Positions 1-10,744 of a DNA stretch of 64,000 bases are shown here, piece after piece. The number at the start of each line of letters is the position of its first letter. Positions within the stretch are counted from its first letter, which is position 1. The stretch spans positions 59,024,001-59,088,000 of the forward strand of contig CM114272.1 of assembly GCA_050084515.1 (NCBI GenBank). Reading direction: 5' to 3'. The notes beneath the pieces are model-generated. The model had not been told where the DNA came from. It saw only the letters and a list, made by a program, of their open reading frames with translations, and searched no databases. Source of the DNA: Blasia pusilla (Eukaryota > Marchantiophyta > Marchantiopsida > Blasiales). The translations under genes were made by a program, and so were the position numbers.

Positions 1-1180
1 AGTTTTCGAGTGACACGCCGATCTTCCGATGACCATATAGGTACAGTGATATGGAGAAGGCTGTGATTCAGAGTAGGAGCCAAGACTTGGTTGGAGCCGG
101 ACTAGTGGAGATGTCGCTTGGAGAGTATGCATTTGCCACTATCATGCCCACCAAGAAGGATCTGCATGACAATTGGACGAATTGGCGGATATGTGGAGAT
201 TACCAACCTATCAATCGACAGACAAAGTTTGATAGGTACGCCATGCCCACCCCTCAGGAGATCTTTGATGCTATTGGGCATGCAAAGATCCTCGAGCCGG
301 ATATCATCAGCTACATATCAGATTAAAGCATAGGCAGAAGACGGAAATTGGGCATCGATCCTCACCGGAAGGATTTCTTGTATTAGTGGCGGTTCTTACC
401 ATTTGGGTTAAAGAACGCCCCGGTGGAGTTTCAGAGGGTCATGGATAAGGTCTTGGCAGGTCTAGATTTTGCTAGGTGTTATATTGATGATATCATAGTC
501 TGTAGCGCCACGGTTGAGGAGCATGAGCGAAATCAAATGGAGGTGTTACGACGATTGCAGTTACATGGGCTGACGCTACATCCAAGCAAGTGTTAGTTCT
601 TCTACAACAAGATTGAGTACCTAGGTCATACGATATACCCAAGGGGCCTTGGTGTACATCAGACAAAGGAAGAGGCTATTTCACGCATTCCACGCCCTAC
701 AGATGTGAGTCGAGTTCATGCATTCATGGGATTGGCAAACTTCTATTGATGATACGTTAAGGGTTTCAGTTTGATAACGAAGCCGCTAACCGTGCTGATC
801 AAGGTGGATCAGGAGTGGCATAGGAGGGATGAGGAGGAGAGAGCATTTCAGCTCCTCAAGGATAGGCTGACAATGTTGCAGAGGCGAAGTATAGTTCGTA
901 TGAGGGTGAGAGCTTGGTTGCAGTGTGGGCTGTGGAGCATTCAGGTGTTATTTATTCGGCCACCCCTTTACCATTATTACTAATCTTGAGCCACTTAACT
1001 AGTTGATGGAGTCCGACAAGCTTACAGGGAAGATTGCAAGATGGGCTCTTTTATTGCAGGAGTACGACTTCCAAGTGGTGCATAGATCCAAGATGCTCAA
1101 CCATGATGCAGATGGTTTGAGCCGTAACCTATATCCGAGTCAGCGAGATGCAATTGGAACTCGTTGGCATGGCGAGAGTG
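1..1180 (+). pseudogene. gypsy reverse transcriptase-RNase H, copy A
   Basis: The open stretch 51-326 carries the RT N-terminal region, including GDYQPINRQTKFDRYAMPTP, which corresponds to the conserved D-Y-R-x-(L/I)-N block before the first catalytic Asp. The frame breaks at about 310. The palm motif YIDD is coded at 480-491, followed by the thumb sequence with LHPSKC and IEYLGHTIYP. A tethered RNase H follows (771-1140), ending in ESDKLTGKIARWALLLQEYD and the terminal NHDADGLSRN signature. Compared with copies B and C, about 130 bases of RNase H are missing at about 873-880, which removes the first catalytic Asp region. RT would copy element RNA to DNA in cytoplasmic particles. This copy cannot do so. 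Confidence 0.88.
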
Positions 1181-1189
1181 ATGAGGAGT

Positions 1190-2475
1190 TGGTGCCAAGA
1201 TGGCACGCGTCAGCGTATCCATACTTGTTGGCTATGAAGAGCCAGGTTATTGAGACTTTGATGGCGAGGTCTGATGGAGAGTCCTTCGATCCAGAGGCTA
1301 GTGAGGAAACAATAGGTGGTCGAGATATTCACGATGATGGAGTAATCTTGGAGTACGTGCATATTGGCAACGTCACGAGCACTAGGGGTACTAGAGATTG
1401 GATCCTACAGCGAGCCAGACGGTTCCGGTGGGAGGAGACACATGTGTTGCGAGTGAGAGAGGATGATAGAGTGCATGTAGTGCCTCATCCTTTGTAGAGA
1501 GCACGTTTGGTGCATCATGCCCACGAGGAGTTGGGTCGTTTTGGAGTGAAGCGGACGTACAACTTGCTCCAGATTCAGTATTGGTGGCGAGGCATGCAGA
1601 CTGACGTCCAGCAGTTTGTTGCCAGATGCATGGTGTGTGATCGATTCCAAGCATCGTTCAATGCTCTGACTCCACACTTGCATCCACTTTCGATCATGGG
1701 TTTAGGTTATAGATGGAGTTTGGATTTTGCAGGACCTTTCTCTTTGACGGAGCGCCATAGTCATTATGTGTTGGTCATGGTCAAGCATTTATCAAAGTGG
1801 ATAGAGTTAGTTGCATTTCCTGACAAAGCGAGTGAGGGAGTAGCATATGCCTTCCTGGATCGAGTGCTGAGTCATTAGAGCGCACCAGTTGAGGTGTTGA
1901 CAGACCAGGGTACAGAGTTTCACGGGGAGTTTGAGGCCTTGTGTGATTAGGCGCTGATCGACCACCACACCACTTCGAGAGATCATCCTAAGGCGGATGG
2001 ACTAGCGGAGAGGGTTGTGCAGACAGTTAAGAGAGGATTGTGCAAGTATGGCTTGCAGAGAGGTCACCTACGAGATTGGGACCTCCAGTTGCCATGGTTG
2101 GCAATGGGATACAAATTCAGCAAGCAGGCATCCTTAGCGTCTTTCTCACCGTACTTGCTACTTTAAGGTCGAGAGCCGGATTTACGTGCGGCCATTTGTT
2201 AAGATGTTGGTGAGGTGTTGAACCTTGATGACCCTAATGTTTGGATGCGAGCATGTTCTCAGAGGGTTGAGTTATTTCGGAGAGTGATGCCCATGTCGTT
2301 TGAGAACTTGAAGATTGCGCATCATCGGCATACATTGAGGTATGCAACTATTCGGGGAGGTGGTTATCGACTTTCTATCTAGAGGTTTCATCAAGGAGAC
2401 TATGTCTACTTGCAGCAGATGACACCCACGACGTTGGACGTGAACTGCAAGGCCCGCCATCTTGAGAGTGCGTGA
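1190..2475 (+). pseudogene. gypsy integrase, copy A
   Basis: A linker (about 1190-1497) leads to the zinc domain at 1507-1660, with histidines in HHAHEELG and cysteines in CMVCDR (HHCC type). The catalytic core has D at 1723-1725 (SLDFAGP), D at 1903-1905 (TDQGTEF) and E at 2008-2010 (ADGLAERVV). There are 34 residues between the second D and the E, one fewer than the usual DD35E. In-frame stops occur at about 1495, 1876, 1948 and 2164. A C-terminal region runs to about 2475 and leads without a chromodomain into the PHD finger. Integrase inserts the cDNA into chromatin; the C-terminal module normally influences target choice. Confidence 0.88.
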
Positions 2476-2536
2476 GATTTTTCCATCTGATGTTCTCTTA
2501 TTAGAGGGACGCGATGGTATGGTTTAGAAGGACCAT

Positions 2537-2762
2537 GTGCATTACTGTACGCCATGTCACCTTCCGAACATTTATGGTAAAGTTGATCCAAGCTTAGCAA
2601 TAGTTCGTGTAGGCTTGCGATGTATGTTGTGTGGTTCCGCTTGTGCCGCAGCCACTATGCTAGTTTGTGACGGATGTTCGAGAGGATGGCATATGGCATG
2701 TTTGACGCCACCTCCCACTAGGGTTCCTCAGGGACGATGGATGTGTCCCTGATGTACAAAGA
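2537..2762 (+). pseudogene. PHD zinc finger at the C-terminus of gypsy pol, copy A
   Basis: The reading frame holds a complete C4HC3 PHD finger. The first Cys codon is at 2621 and the last at 2753-2755, so the ligand frame is exactly 45 codons. Visible blocks are CMLC, LVCDGC, GWHMAC and, at the end, W-M-C-P-stop-C. Spacing is C-x2-C-x11-C-x2-C-x4-H-x2-C-x14-C-x2-C, which fits PHD and not RING or a zinc knuckle. The only break is a TGA between the last two Cys, where copies B and C have Arg. PHD fingers of this CDGC...GWH...CP class read histone H3 tails. Which state this one would read is not visible. Confidence 0.85.
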
Positions 2763-2943
2763 GTAGGTAGTCCTAGATTCTGACTTGCGTATGTGACATG
2801 GATGACAAGAAGGCGACGAACGATGGAGCCACATGAGCACCCCGCCTTTTTGCTCTTAGCGTCCTAGAGATGTATGTCATGGTAGGTAGGAATAGATGGA
2901 TATCTGGAGTTAGAGGGACGTAACCACTAGCTAGGGGGGCCAT

Positions 2944-3728
2944 TGGAGATATTTTGGTATTTATTGTCTCGTTGTTTGGATACCATGAGTTAGCATGGGA
3001 TCGTACGTGTTTGTGTGTATGCTCAGTAATAACGATGTATGTTATGTAGGGATGTGTATGCGCATGATAACTATCACGTCTTTTAGGATAGATCAACGAG
3101 ATCTAGTAGAGCGCCTTCAAAGATATTGGAGGACAGCCTCAAGAGGTTGAGGATGACCTGCTGTGGCCACGAATAACCTGAGAGAGCAAGTTTTCCCTTC
3201 GTTTTGGCTCATTTGGAGCCATATAAGTATTTCGAGTAAGTTTCCACTTGGAGTATAATTTCCAACAAAGGCCACTTTCCACTTTCAACAAAGGCCACTT
3301 TCCACTTTGGGAAGTGGCCTTTGATCCGCTCCAGCAAGTCAAGAGCCAAGGAGGTGACCTATGACCATAGGTTATCAAGGAGAGAGCTTGGGAGAGGGAA
3401 GGGAGTATACCTCCAAGAGAGAGAGTTTGAGAGCTCATTCTCTCTTTGTTGAACCTCTTGGTATGAGGCGGTAGAGCTATGGTCCTCCTTGTCTTGTGTG
3501 GGTAACCCAAGCCTCTCATTAGGAGAATGGGTTTGGTTTGACATGAGAGAGAGTGCACACCATGAAGAGTTTGATGTGAGATGTGATGTGAGATTTCATT
3601 GCTTTTTTGGAGATATTTTGGTACTTCTCGTCTCGTGGTTTGAATGCCATGAGTTAGCATGGGATCGTGTGTGTTTGTATGTATGTTCGGTGACAGCAAT
3701 GTATGTTGTGTAGCAATGTGTATGTGCA
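2944..3728 (+). repeat. Terminal repeat (LTR) of copy A with 121-bp direct repeats at both ends
   Basis: A purine tract (CTAGGGGGGCC, about 2930-2941) is followed by TG at 2944. The unit 2944-3064 (121 bp, TGGAGATATTTTGG to ATGCGCA) recurs at 3608-3728 (121 bp). Between them lies about 540 bp with a TATA-like ATATAAG at 3221 and a 24-bp direct duplication at about 3275-3320. The same unit-spacer-unit layout occurs after copies B and C, so the most economical reading is a 785-bp LTR whose two ends repeat each other. A short LTR followed by a miniature element is the alternative. Confidence 0.7.
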
Positions 3729-4804
3729 CGATAAGGATCTCATCTTGAACAGATATTTGGGATATTTTATCCTCAAGATATATGTAGATTCACTTCAAAG
3801 TTTCAAGAAAAATGGAATTGTGACGCAAAGGCCAAAAATATTTAACTGGTTTTCGGACCCTCGTCACTAAACCTTCTTAGAAAAGAGGGTCTTTCCATTT
3901 TTCATCTCCTTCAAGGATCCCATCTTGCCTAAAATTTGGGATTCTTTATCCTTAAGTTCTATCTACACTATTTGAAAAGTTTCGAGAAAAATGGAGTTGT
4001 TGGTAAAAGCTCAAAAATATTTAAGTACTTTTTGGACTTTTGTGTTTCAACCATGTAGCAAAATAGGACCTTTCCAACTTCCATCATCTTCACTAAAAGA
4101 AGATCTTTCTATTTTTCATTTTGTTCAAAGATCTCATCTTGACCTAAAATTTAGGATACTTGATCCCCAAGGTGTATCTAGACTTTCTCCTAAGTTTCAA
4201 GCAAAATGGAGTTGTGACCAAAAGCCCATAAATATTTAAGTGGATTTTTAGACCCTCAGATTAAACCTTCTAGCAAAGATGATCTATCTATTTTCCATCT
4301 TCTTCAAGGATCTCATCTTGAAATGAAATGTAGGAAACTTGGTCCCTAGGATTTATCTTGACTTCTTAGAAAATTTGAAGGAAAATAGAGTTATTATCTT
4401 AAACCCAAAAATATTTAAGTGGTTTTTGGACCTACGTGATTAGATCTTCTAAGAAGGTCTTTCTATTTTTCTTCCTTTTCAAGCATTTCATCTTGTAAGA
4501 TTTGAGAAATTTGATCTTGAAAATGGATCCAACCATGTTACAAGATTTCAAGGAAAATGGAGTTGTGACCAAACCCCAAAAATATTGAGGTGATTTTTGG
4601 ACCTACGCGATCAAACCTCTAGCTAAATAGGATCTTTCTACTTTCCATCTTGTTGAAATATTTTATCTTGACTTGAAATTTTGGACACTTGATCCTAAAG
4701 ATATATCTATACTTCGTGAAAAGTTTCAAGGAAAACCGAGTTGTAACAAAGAGCCCAAAAATCGGTGGATTGTCCGATGGATCCGTCTTTCTCTTTCTTC
4801 CCAA
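3729..4804. repeat. Satellite-like tandem array, about six units of ~178 bp
   Basis: Six diverged head-to-tail units are recognisable from the anchor AAATGGAGTTGTGAC and its variants, at about 3811, 3990, 4205, 4384, 4556 and 4734. The intervals are 179, 215, 179, 172 and 178 bp. A second anchor (GGATCTCATCTTG and variants, from 3735) gives the same period. Unit 3 carries an extra ~36 bp that repeats part of itself. Units also share ATATTTAAGTGG and a GGACC block. The array begins directly at the end of the copy A LTR. No coding potential is evident. Confidence 0.75.
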
Positions 4805-5499
4805 AAATCATAACTTGAAATGAAACTTTCTCTCTCTTGGTTTTTTGGAAATTTCTTACAACTTGCCTACAAAATATTTTGGAAAATAAATGTGGAGAAA
4901 AATCTTCTCTCCTCAAAAGGGTACTTTTCAATTGGAGCTTCAATGTTGTATTGCTATCGAGAATGTTACAAAAAGGAGTGTCTACAATACTCTTTACATA
5001 ACAAGTTCACTAGAACTATTGACCAATTCGTTCCACTAACTTTACTAGTCATTCTACTAGTCTATGTCTATGGTTGAGTTTGGTGGATTTAGATGTAGGC
5101 GGTAATTTGGCGGCTCAAGAGTTGTAAGTCGGGTGGATCAGAGAAGATTTCTTATTTTAATTGTTTCATCATCATAGGAAAAGTATGAACTATCCATGCC
5201 ATTATTTGACAAGTTGAGAATTGTGTACAATAGGTATGAGAACCTCATCTTCACTAGGCTGATGTATAAGTCCACTCTTTCAACATTCAAAGATTGTGGA
5301 TGAGAATCCCTTTGTGGTTCACTAGACTCGGTGGAATAATTATGAATTCCTACTAGTACGATAATATGAGGGTCATAGGTGGTGTTAGCATAAATGCTAC
5401 TTGTATTTGCTTGGATTGAAGTCCTCCGTTGTTGCTCTTCCTCGTGCTCTCGAATCCAATTTTACATTACATAGTCATCTTCATCTCTCCCATAAGGGC
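4805..5499. other. Intergenic, nothing recognised
   Basis: Moderately AT-rich sequence between the tandem array and the hAT remnant. Short open stretches occur by chance (for example 4820-5077 +), with no recognisable domain. It may include the 3' untranslated end of the hAT element, but no terminal inverted repeat could be fixed. Confidence 0.4.
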
Positions 5500-6995
5500 T
5501 TAGGTTTAGACGACACATTGGCCCTCAAAGTCAAAGTTCTTAGTGTCGTCTATATGAGAATCGTGCCTCCATTCGCTGCCAAATATTCCACATAGCACAT
5601 CCACGTCCTCTAGGTCCTCATCTTGCAAGTCAAGGTTATCTTCATGATTACCATCATGGTTTTTGGCATGTAAAAGAAACTCACTATCATCTTCCACAAC
5701 CCTTCTAACTTGTTCTTTTCCATCTCTTTCAAAGAAGTATGGCTCGCATAACAGTGCTTGTCTTGATTTCCGCAAAATACTATTCTCTCCAAACTTTGAG
5801 TTTGTGTAGATATACACCACATCCCTTGCAGACTCATTGGTCAATTTATTCCTGTGCTTATTATGGATAAAACCATAACTACTCCAATTTCTCTTTGTTG
5901 AAGAGGAAGAGACCACTTGTGCTAATATGGACTTAGCCAAAAAGCGCAATGTTGGGGCACCTTCACCGTGCATTCTCCACCAATCGGAGGGGCCAAGTGA
6001 ATCAGTAACTTCCCTATCAAACTCATCCACAAATAGTTCTTGATGGTTCATAATATTGCCCAAATTTTGCCCTACATAAGAATTAGCTTCGGTATATTGA
6101 GGCCATGCATCCCTTTGCATCGAGTTTTAGATATTGTTTGAAATCTCTCATGCACTCACCATTTGAAGTGACGCTTGGAATACCACCAAGATTGTAAGGG
6201 GGGAGAATATATCCTACTACATGTAATTTATTCTGGATAAGATCCCACCACATAGAAATAACGTCAACTATTTCCGTATCTCTAGACATTGTCACAAAAA
6301 ACCGTGACGTCTTCCACCTACACTAGGTCATGGAGTTACAAGAAAAGAATGAGTCTCTTCCATTATCTCAAATACAAGGCAATAAATACATTGTCATTTT
6401 TTTATGACCATCACACTCTCTCAAGAGAATAATAGTTGGCAAAGCTGCAACAAAAAATTCTTCACCTTCTATAAAAAAATCATGATTGGCCACAATAGTT
6501 TCAATCTCTTATGCTTTCTTCCTTTGCCTCGCATCCCTCCCATTGAAATACTTCCTAAAATAATTTATAGCAACCATGGCATGGAATGCCTCCCTCAATT
6601 TTAAGACTTGTCCAGACAATATAAAGTTTGTTGCAAAACGTGTGTTTGCACGAAGCAACAATCATCTCTTCACTCGGTTGGTTTCAATGAATTTGGCCAT
6701 CATCCAAGTTCTTATCTTAAAAAATACTACCATCTAACGAGCTTGTGCAAAAATCTTGTCCATCCAAGGCCACTTACCCCATTCTTTCTTTGCATATCAG
6801 ATGAAGAGATTGTGATACACATCCACCCCAAAGAATATGAGGAAACTTTGCTTCAATAAGTTTCCCTCGTGTTTGCTCATTACTAGCATTGTCTCTTACA
6901 AGTCGCTACACATATGATCAACTGGACACCGATTTCCTCACCCAAATTATCTCACGAATTCCATCCCTGCAATATCATCCTCAATGGGTCCACTC
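5500..6995 (-). pseudogene. hAT superfamily transposase (DUF659 + hATC dimerisation domain), decayed
   Basis: Read on the minus strand from about 6990 downwards. First comes VRDNASNEQTRGKLIEAKFP, the Asp-Asn block with a conserved KFPH(I/F) stretch, then FAQAR and TRFATNFILS, typical of the DUF659 part of plant hAT transposases. The open stretch 5506-6120 holds the C-terminal hATC dimerisation region, with DWWRMHGEGAPTLRFLAKSI, then STKRNWSSYGFIHNKHRNKL. Stops and frameshifts interrupt the N-terminal half, and the BED zinc finger is not recognised. hAT transposases cut and paste elements, leaving 8-bp target duplications. A 447-bp insertion with an 8-bp duplication lies at 10843, but no link between the two can be shown. 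Confidence 0.85.
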
Positions 6996-7084
6996 TTCAG
7001 CAACTCCATAGGATTGAGAAGCCTCCTCCTCTTCAATTCCTCTCAAATCTTTTGCACTTCAGTGATATACACTAATGCAACTGT

Positions 7085-7500
7085 AGGAGAAAGTACGCAA
7101 ATAACTGTCAATATGTGTGTGATCTTTGATCAATCCTAACCCACTGTTCAAGAGAGAATCTAGGCTTAATACATGCAAGCTACACTTTATCAAGGATCCC
7201 AACATGGGTATGATCCTAAGGAAGATGAGCTTCATTCGAGGTATATTCCCTTGGGCACCTCCATGGATGACTTGTACACACAGCTAACCTGCTCGTAGCA
7301 GGTCATTAGAGATCTAGAGTACACAAAGTACTTACTCCCTAACAAGTATGCATATGGTCCCCTCATGAGACTAACTACCAACTAACCCTTGACCCTATAG
7401 GTCCAAATGGAGCCACATAAGAATGAGAGGGTCAACCTCTCCAAGGTTTCGACTCTTCATAAAGGGAAGGGTGACCTATAGTCGTAGGTCACCTCCTAAA
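7085..7500 (-). repeat. Inverted fragment of the second gypsy LTR type
   Basis: Its reverse complement matches about 8150-8560. Shared stretches include the block around GGTTGACCCTCTCAT, the phrase CCTATAGGGTC, and a segment with TTGAAGAGTGG-like sequence further in. With the plus-strand LTR at 8037-8723 it forms a large, diverged inverted repeat around the PHD remnant. The piece is truncated at both ends. Confidence 0.65.
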
Positions 7501-7589
7501 AGCATGGCATATATGACCTCTAAAAATAGAAAGTACAAGACCTCTCTAAGGCCTCAATCTATCTACTATCTCACCCTACACCTCATCTA

Positions 7590-8036
7590 TCTTGACTCGG
7601 GTCATGATAGTACTATTTGGAAAGATCATGTGCAACTATGCACCACGTTATGTTTCGAACATGGATAGGAGTATAGATCCAAGCTTGGAAATTGTTCCTC
7701 CAGGTTTGAGATGCATGTTGTTTGGATTTGTGAGAGAAGCAACCACGATACTAGTCTATGATGGATGTTCTCAAGGATGGCATATATGATGTTTGATGCG
7801 GCCTCTTGACTTGGTTCCTTAGGGATGTTGGCTTTGTCAAAGATCAATATAGGTGTGATAGGTGGATTACAAGATGACTCTTGATATTATGAATTGCAAG
7901 AAGATGACTAATGATGGGGCGACATAGCACCCGAACTCTTGATCTTAGCACCAAAAAGTGTTAAGATCAAGCATTTAGACTTGTTTCGTAGGCTATTTGG
8001 AGTTAGAGAGACCTAAACACCAACTGGGGGGACAAT
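7590..8036 (+). pseudogene. PHD end of a further PHD-gypsy copy, with polypurine tract
   Basis: From about 7590 the sequence matches the end of pol in copies A and C (Gly-Arg-Asp, then WKDHVQLCT-like residues). The PHD frame runs 7712-7846, again exactly 45 codons, with CML, DGCSQGWH and VP still readable. Three of the eight ligands are lost: the second Cys is Phe, the third is Tyr and the last is Ser. In-frame stops follow HI and VP. A purine tract (CAACTGGGGGGACAA, about 8021-8035) precedes the LTR. Everything upstream of integrase's end is missing, replaced by the inverted LTR piece. Confidence 0.75.
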
Positions 8037-8723
8037 TGGGGTTGTCCCCCTAGTTGTGTAGATATATTAGGATTTATTGTTAGATCGATCTTGGACTTAT
8101 GTGCATGACAACCAATTTATATTGGCATTGATGTCTGAGATGACCTACGCGTGTAGGTCACTCTTTCCTTTATAAGGAATGGAAACCTTGGAAAGGTTGA
8201 CCCTCTCATCCTTTGTGTGGAGCAACTTGGGCCTATAGGGTCGAGGGTTAGTTTGTAGTTGAGTGGTAGCTAGTCTTATAAAAGGACCACATGTGTAGTG
8301 GTTATGAAGTTAGTATCTTGTGTACTACAGCTCATTGATGACTTGCTAAGAAGAGATTACCTGTGTGAACAAGCCATTCATGGAGGTGCCCGAGGAGATA
8401 TACCTTGGATGAAGCTTATTCAGAGCTCATCTTCCTTCGATAAGAACCATATTGGGATCTGTGATGTAGTACAACTTGCATATCTTGAGCGTGGATTCTC
8501 TCTTGAAGAGTGGGCTAGGATTGATCAGAGATCACACACATTGAGAGTATATTACAAATATTTTCCTATTGTTACCATAGTGTGGATCATTGAATGGATG
8601 TTTGGTTAAAGTATAGATCATTGCAGAATTCATCAACGTCGAATTTTTTTATTGGGGTTGTCCATTCGTTCATGTGTAGGTTTGTAAGGATTTCTAGTTA
8701 GATAGATCTTAGACTTGTATGCA
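8037..8723 (+). repeat. LTR of second type, with ~70-bp repeats at both ends
   Basis: It starts TG right after the purine tract. The first 69 bp (8037-8105, ending in GTGCA) are repeated at 8653-8723 (71 bp, ending in ATGCA). In between, TTATAAAAGG at about 8275-8285 is a good TATA box, placing a likely RNA start near 8310. The arrangement copies that of the first LTR type (2944-3728) although most of the sequence differs. Confidence 0.65.
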
Positions 8724-9364
8724 TGATTCTGATATATGTTTGCAACAATATCTATTTGCATGACAAGTCTTCCATTATAATAGTTTTTTAGAGTATAATT
8801 CTATTTACACATATGTTTTGAATCTAACGTACATGCTTATTGGAGGAGTTTGTCTTCATCACCAAATTGGGGTTAAGTTTGTACTGTTGAGAGCCACATT
8901 GACATTGGTGTGAGGTCACGCATTCTAGTCTTTTACCTGCACTTGATGGCCATCAGGACGTTCTTTTGGGATTTTGTGAGGCGAGGTGGTACAATTGAGA
9001 ACGAAGGTTTATATAGAGTGGCACGAGGTATCGAGGGTCTCCAACATATAAGGGGTTGCCTTGATCTCCTTCAGTATCATCCTCAAACGAGGAAGAGGTC
9101 TTAGAAGAGAAGATTCCTAGTGAGTTTCCATGCACGTTGGATAGTCACTAGAAGAAAATCTTATGACTTTATGATTTTACGACTTTAAATCTTTTATGAC
9201 TTTGATATATGACTAGATTGAGTTATTAATGATAAAAAATGACTCATAGTGACTAATGATCCATAAAGTCTTTCAAACCTTGTCATTTATTGAGAATGGC
9301 TAGGGATACCAAGTTAGTAATAAATAACTAACACATCAACAAAAATATCCGTACACTCCTCATT
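8724..9364. other. Spacer, nothing recognised
   Basis: AT-rich spacer. An open stretch at 8910-9104 (+) codes 64 residues with no domain I recognise. Short repeats of ATGACTTT occur around 9155-9215. No gene can be supported. Confidence 0.4.
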
Positions 9365-9655
9365 TTACTGTCCTCCATGCATCTATCAATTTTCCATCTT
9401 CCGGCCATCCTCCAGCCATCCATTTTTCATCTATTGTCACTCTCTCTATCCATCCATTTTCTACCCATTGGCCCTCCCTCCCTCCATTTTCCATCCTCTA
9501 ACCATCCATTTTTCATCCGTCAACCCTTCCTAAATCTATCCATTTTCCATCTTGCATCCATCTACCCTCTATCTATCTTTTTTCTCTCCATTTGTCCTCC
9601 CTCCCTCCATCAATTTTCCATCTTCCATCCATCTATTCATCCTGCATCTACTATC
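9365..9655. repeat. Degenerate CCATC/TTTTCCATC minisatellite
   Basis: About 290 bp of pyrimidine-rich sequence is built from imperfect repeats of CCATCCATTTTCCATC and CCTCCCTCC. The long open frame over it (9377-9664 +) is a by-product of the repeat and not a gene. Confidence 0.8.
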
Positions 9656-10744
9656 AAAACTTGAAGGATAAAGGATTCAAACATGAATGACTTTCACCAA
9701 AATGAGGCTTGCTATCACCACCCTATGCACTCATATATGTAAAACCTTAAACTCATTTAAATACATTAATAATCCACCAAATATCCATTTGGTAGATTTT
9801 TTTTCTAAAATTCATATATGAATGAGATCTAATGGATTAAAATTAGAAAATTAAGTTGTAGATTGTAGGAAAATTCAATTTTTCAATTGTTAATAAATAT
9901 ATTATTCTAAAAATCATGAAAGGAAATTCATCTTGCAACAAATTCATATTGAGCTCTCAGGTATTAGTCTTCATGAATATTTCTTCTTCCTATTTTTCTT
10001 CAATTGATAATAATTCATCTCTTAAAATACATCAAAGACTTCATAAATAGATAAGAAGTATATTAATTTATGTTTTAATAGAAAAATAAAAATTTTAATT
10101 TAATCATTGAAACAAATCCATAGATATAAAGATAGTTATAGTAAACGTATCTTTCATTCAATCAATAAGGTGAGTTCAATAGTAGTATTTCCTTTTTAGT
10201 AAAGCTTATAACATATATTTTATGGTAATTTTTGAAATCTAAGATAACTTTTGAACTCATTTCATTCAAATCGTGTTTCTTATAGAATATTTAATAAAAA
10301 ATTCATATAAATGACTTAAATTATTTTATAAGTAACTATTGTTAGCCCATGCGATGCATGGGTTTAAATTTCCTCACCTAAGTAACTTTGAAGTGCCATT
10401 TTAAATGAATTTCGAACGATCTTATTAGCTCATAAGGCGAGCGATCTTATTGGCTGAAAGTGCCAAGTGTCAAGAGGAGGGGAGTTTGAAAAATGAAAGG
10501 GCACTCTCCAATAATATTTTAGATGCAGCTATGATTTTCTTTATTTGGAAAATCATAAAAATAAACATAATCAAGAAAATCATAATCTAAATCATAAAAA
10601 CCAGATTTTTCTTCTCATGTATTCCTATAACTTGGGCGTACGAGATAGTTGATCAAATTATTATTACAGGATTATGATTTCCAAGTATTACATTAGCATA
10701 ACAAACTTAACCAAACATAGATGGATTGAATTATAACCCACATC
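9656..10744. other. AT-rich spacer with a Helitron-like hairpin region
   Basis: Strongly AT-rich, without coding sequence. At 10346-10362 there is a 7-bp stem, CCCATGC-GAT-GCATGGG, of the kind often found near Helitron ends in plants. About 70 bases later (10425-10545) the sequence with CTTATTGGCTGAAAG and CTCCAATAAT resembles 47755-47835. The similarity suggests two copies of one repeat. A Helitron identity is only a guess. Confidence 0.3.

Larger units (their letters stand above)
1..3728 (+). mobile_element. PHD-type Ty3/gypsy retrotransposon, copy A (5' part outside window)
   Basis: This is the 3' half of a Ty3/gypsy element: reverse transcriptase from about base 1, RNase H, integrase, a PHD finger ending at 2755, a purine-rich tract at about 2928-2941 and a terminal repeat at 2944-3728. 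The start of the window matches the RT start of copies B (about 19175) and C (about 30650), so protease and the methyltransferase would lie upstream, outside the window. Several in-frame stops, a frameshift and an RNase H deletion make it a dead copy, yet RT YIDD, the integrase D,D,E residues and all eight PHD zinc ligands remain visible. Confidence 0.9.

Noticed and set aside
3729-4804. CRISPR-like regular repeats
   Set aside because: Units are ~178 bp, diverged throughout and without unique spacers; this is a tandem satellite in eukaryotic DNA.
8910-9104. Small gene coding 64 residues
   Set aside because: No domain, no homologous frame in the window, and the length is within chance expectation.
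9377-9664. 95-codon frame rich in Ser, His, Pro and Ile
   Set aside because: It is produced by the CCATC minisatellite, with no domain and no codon structure.
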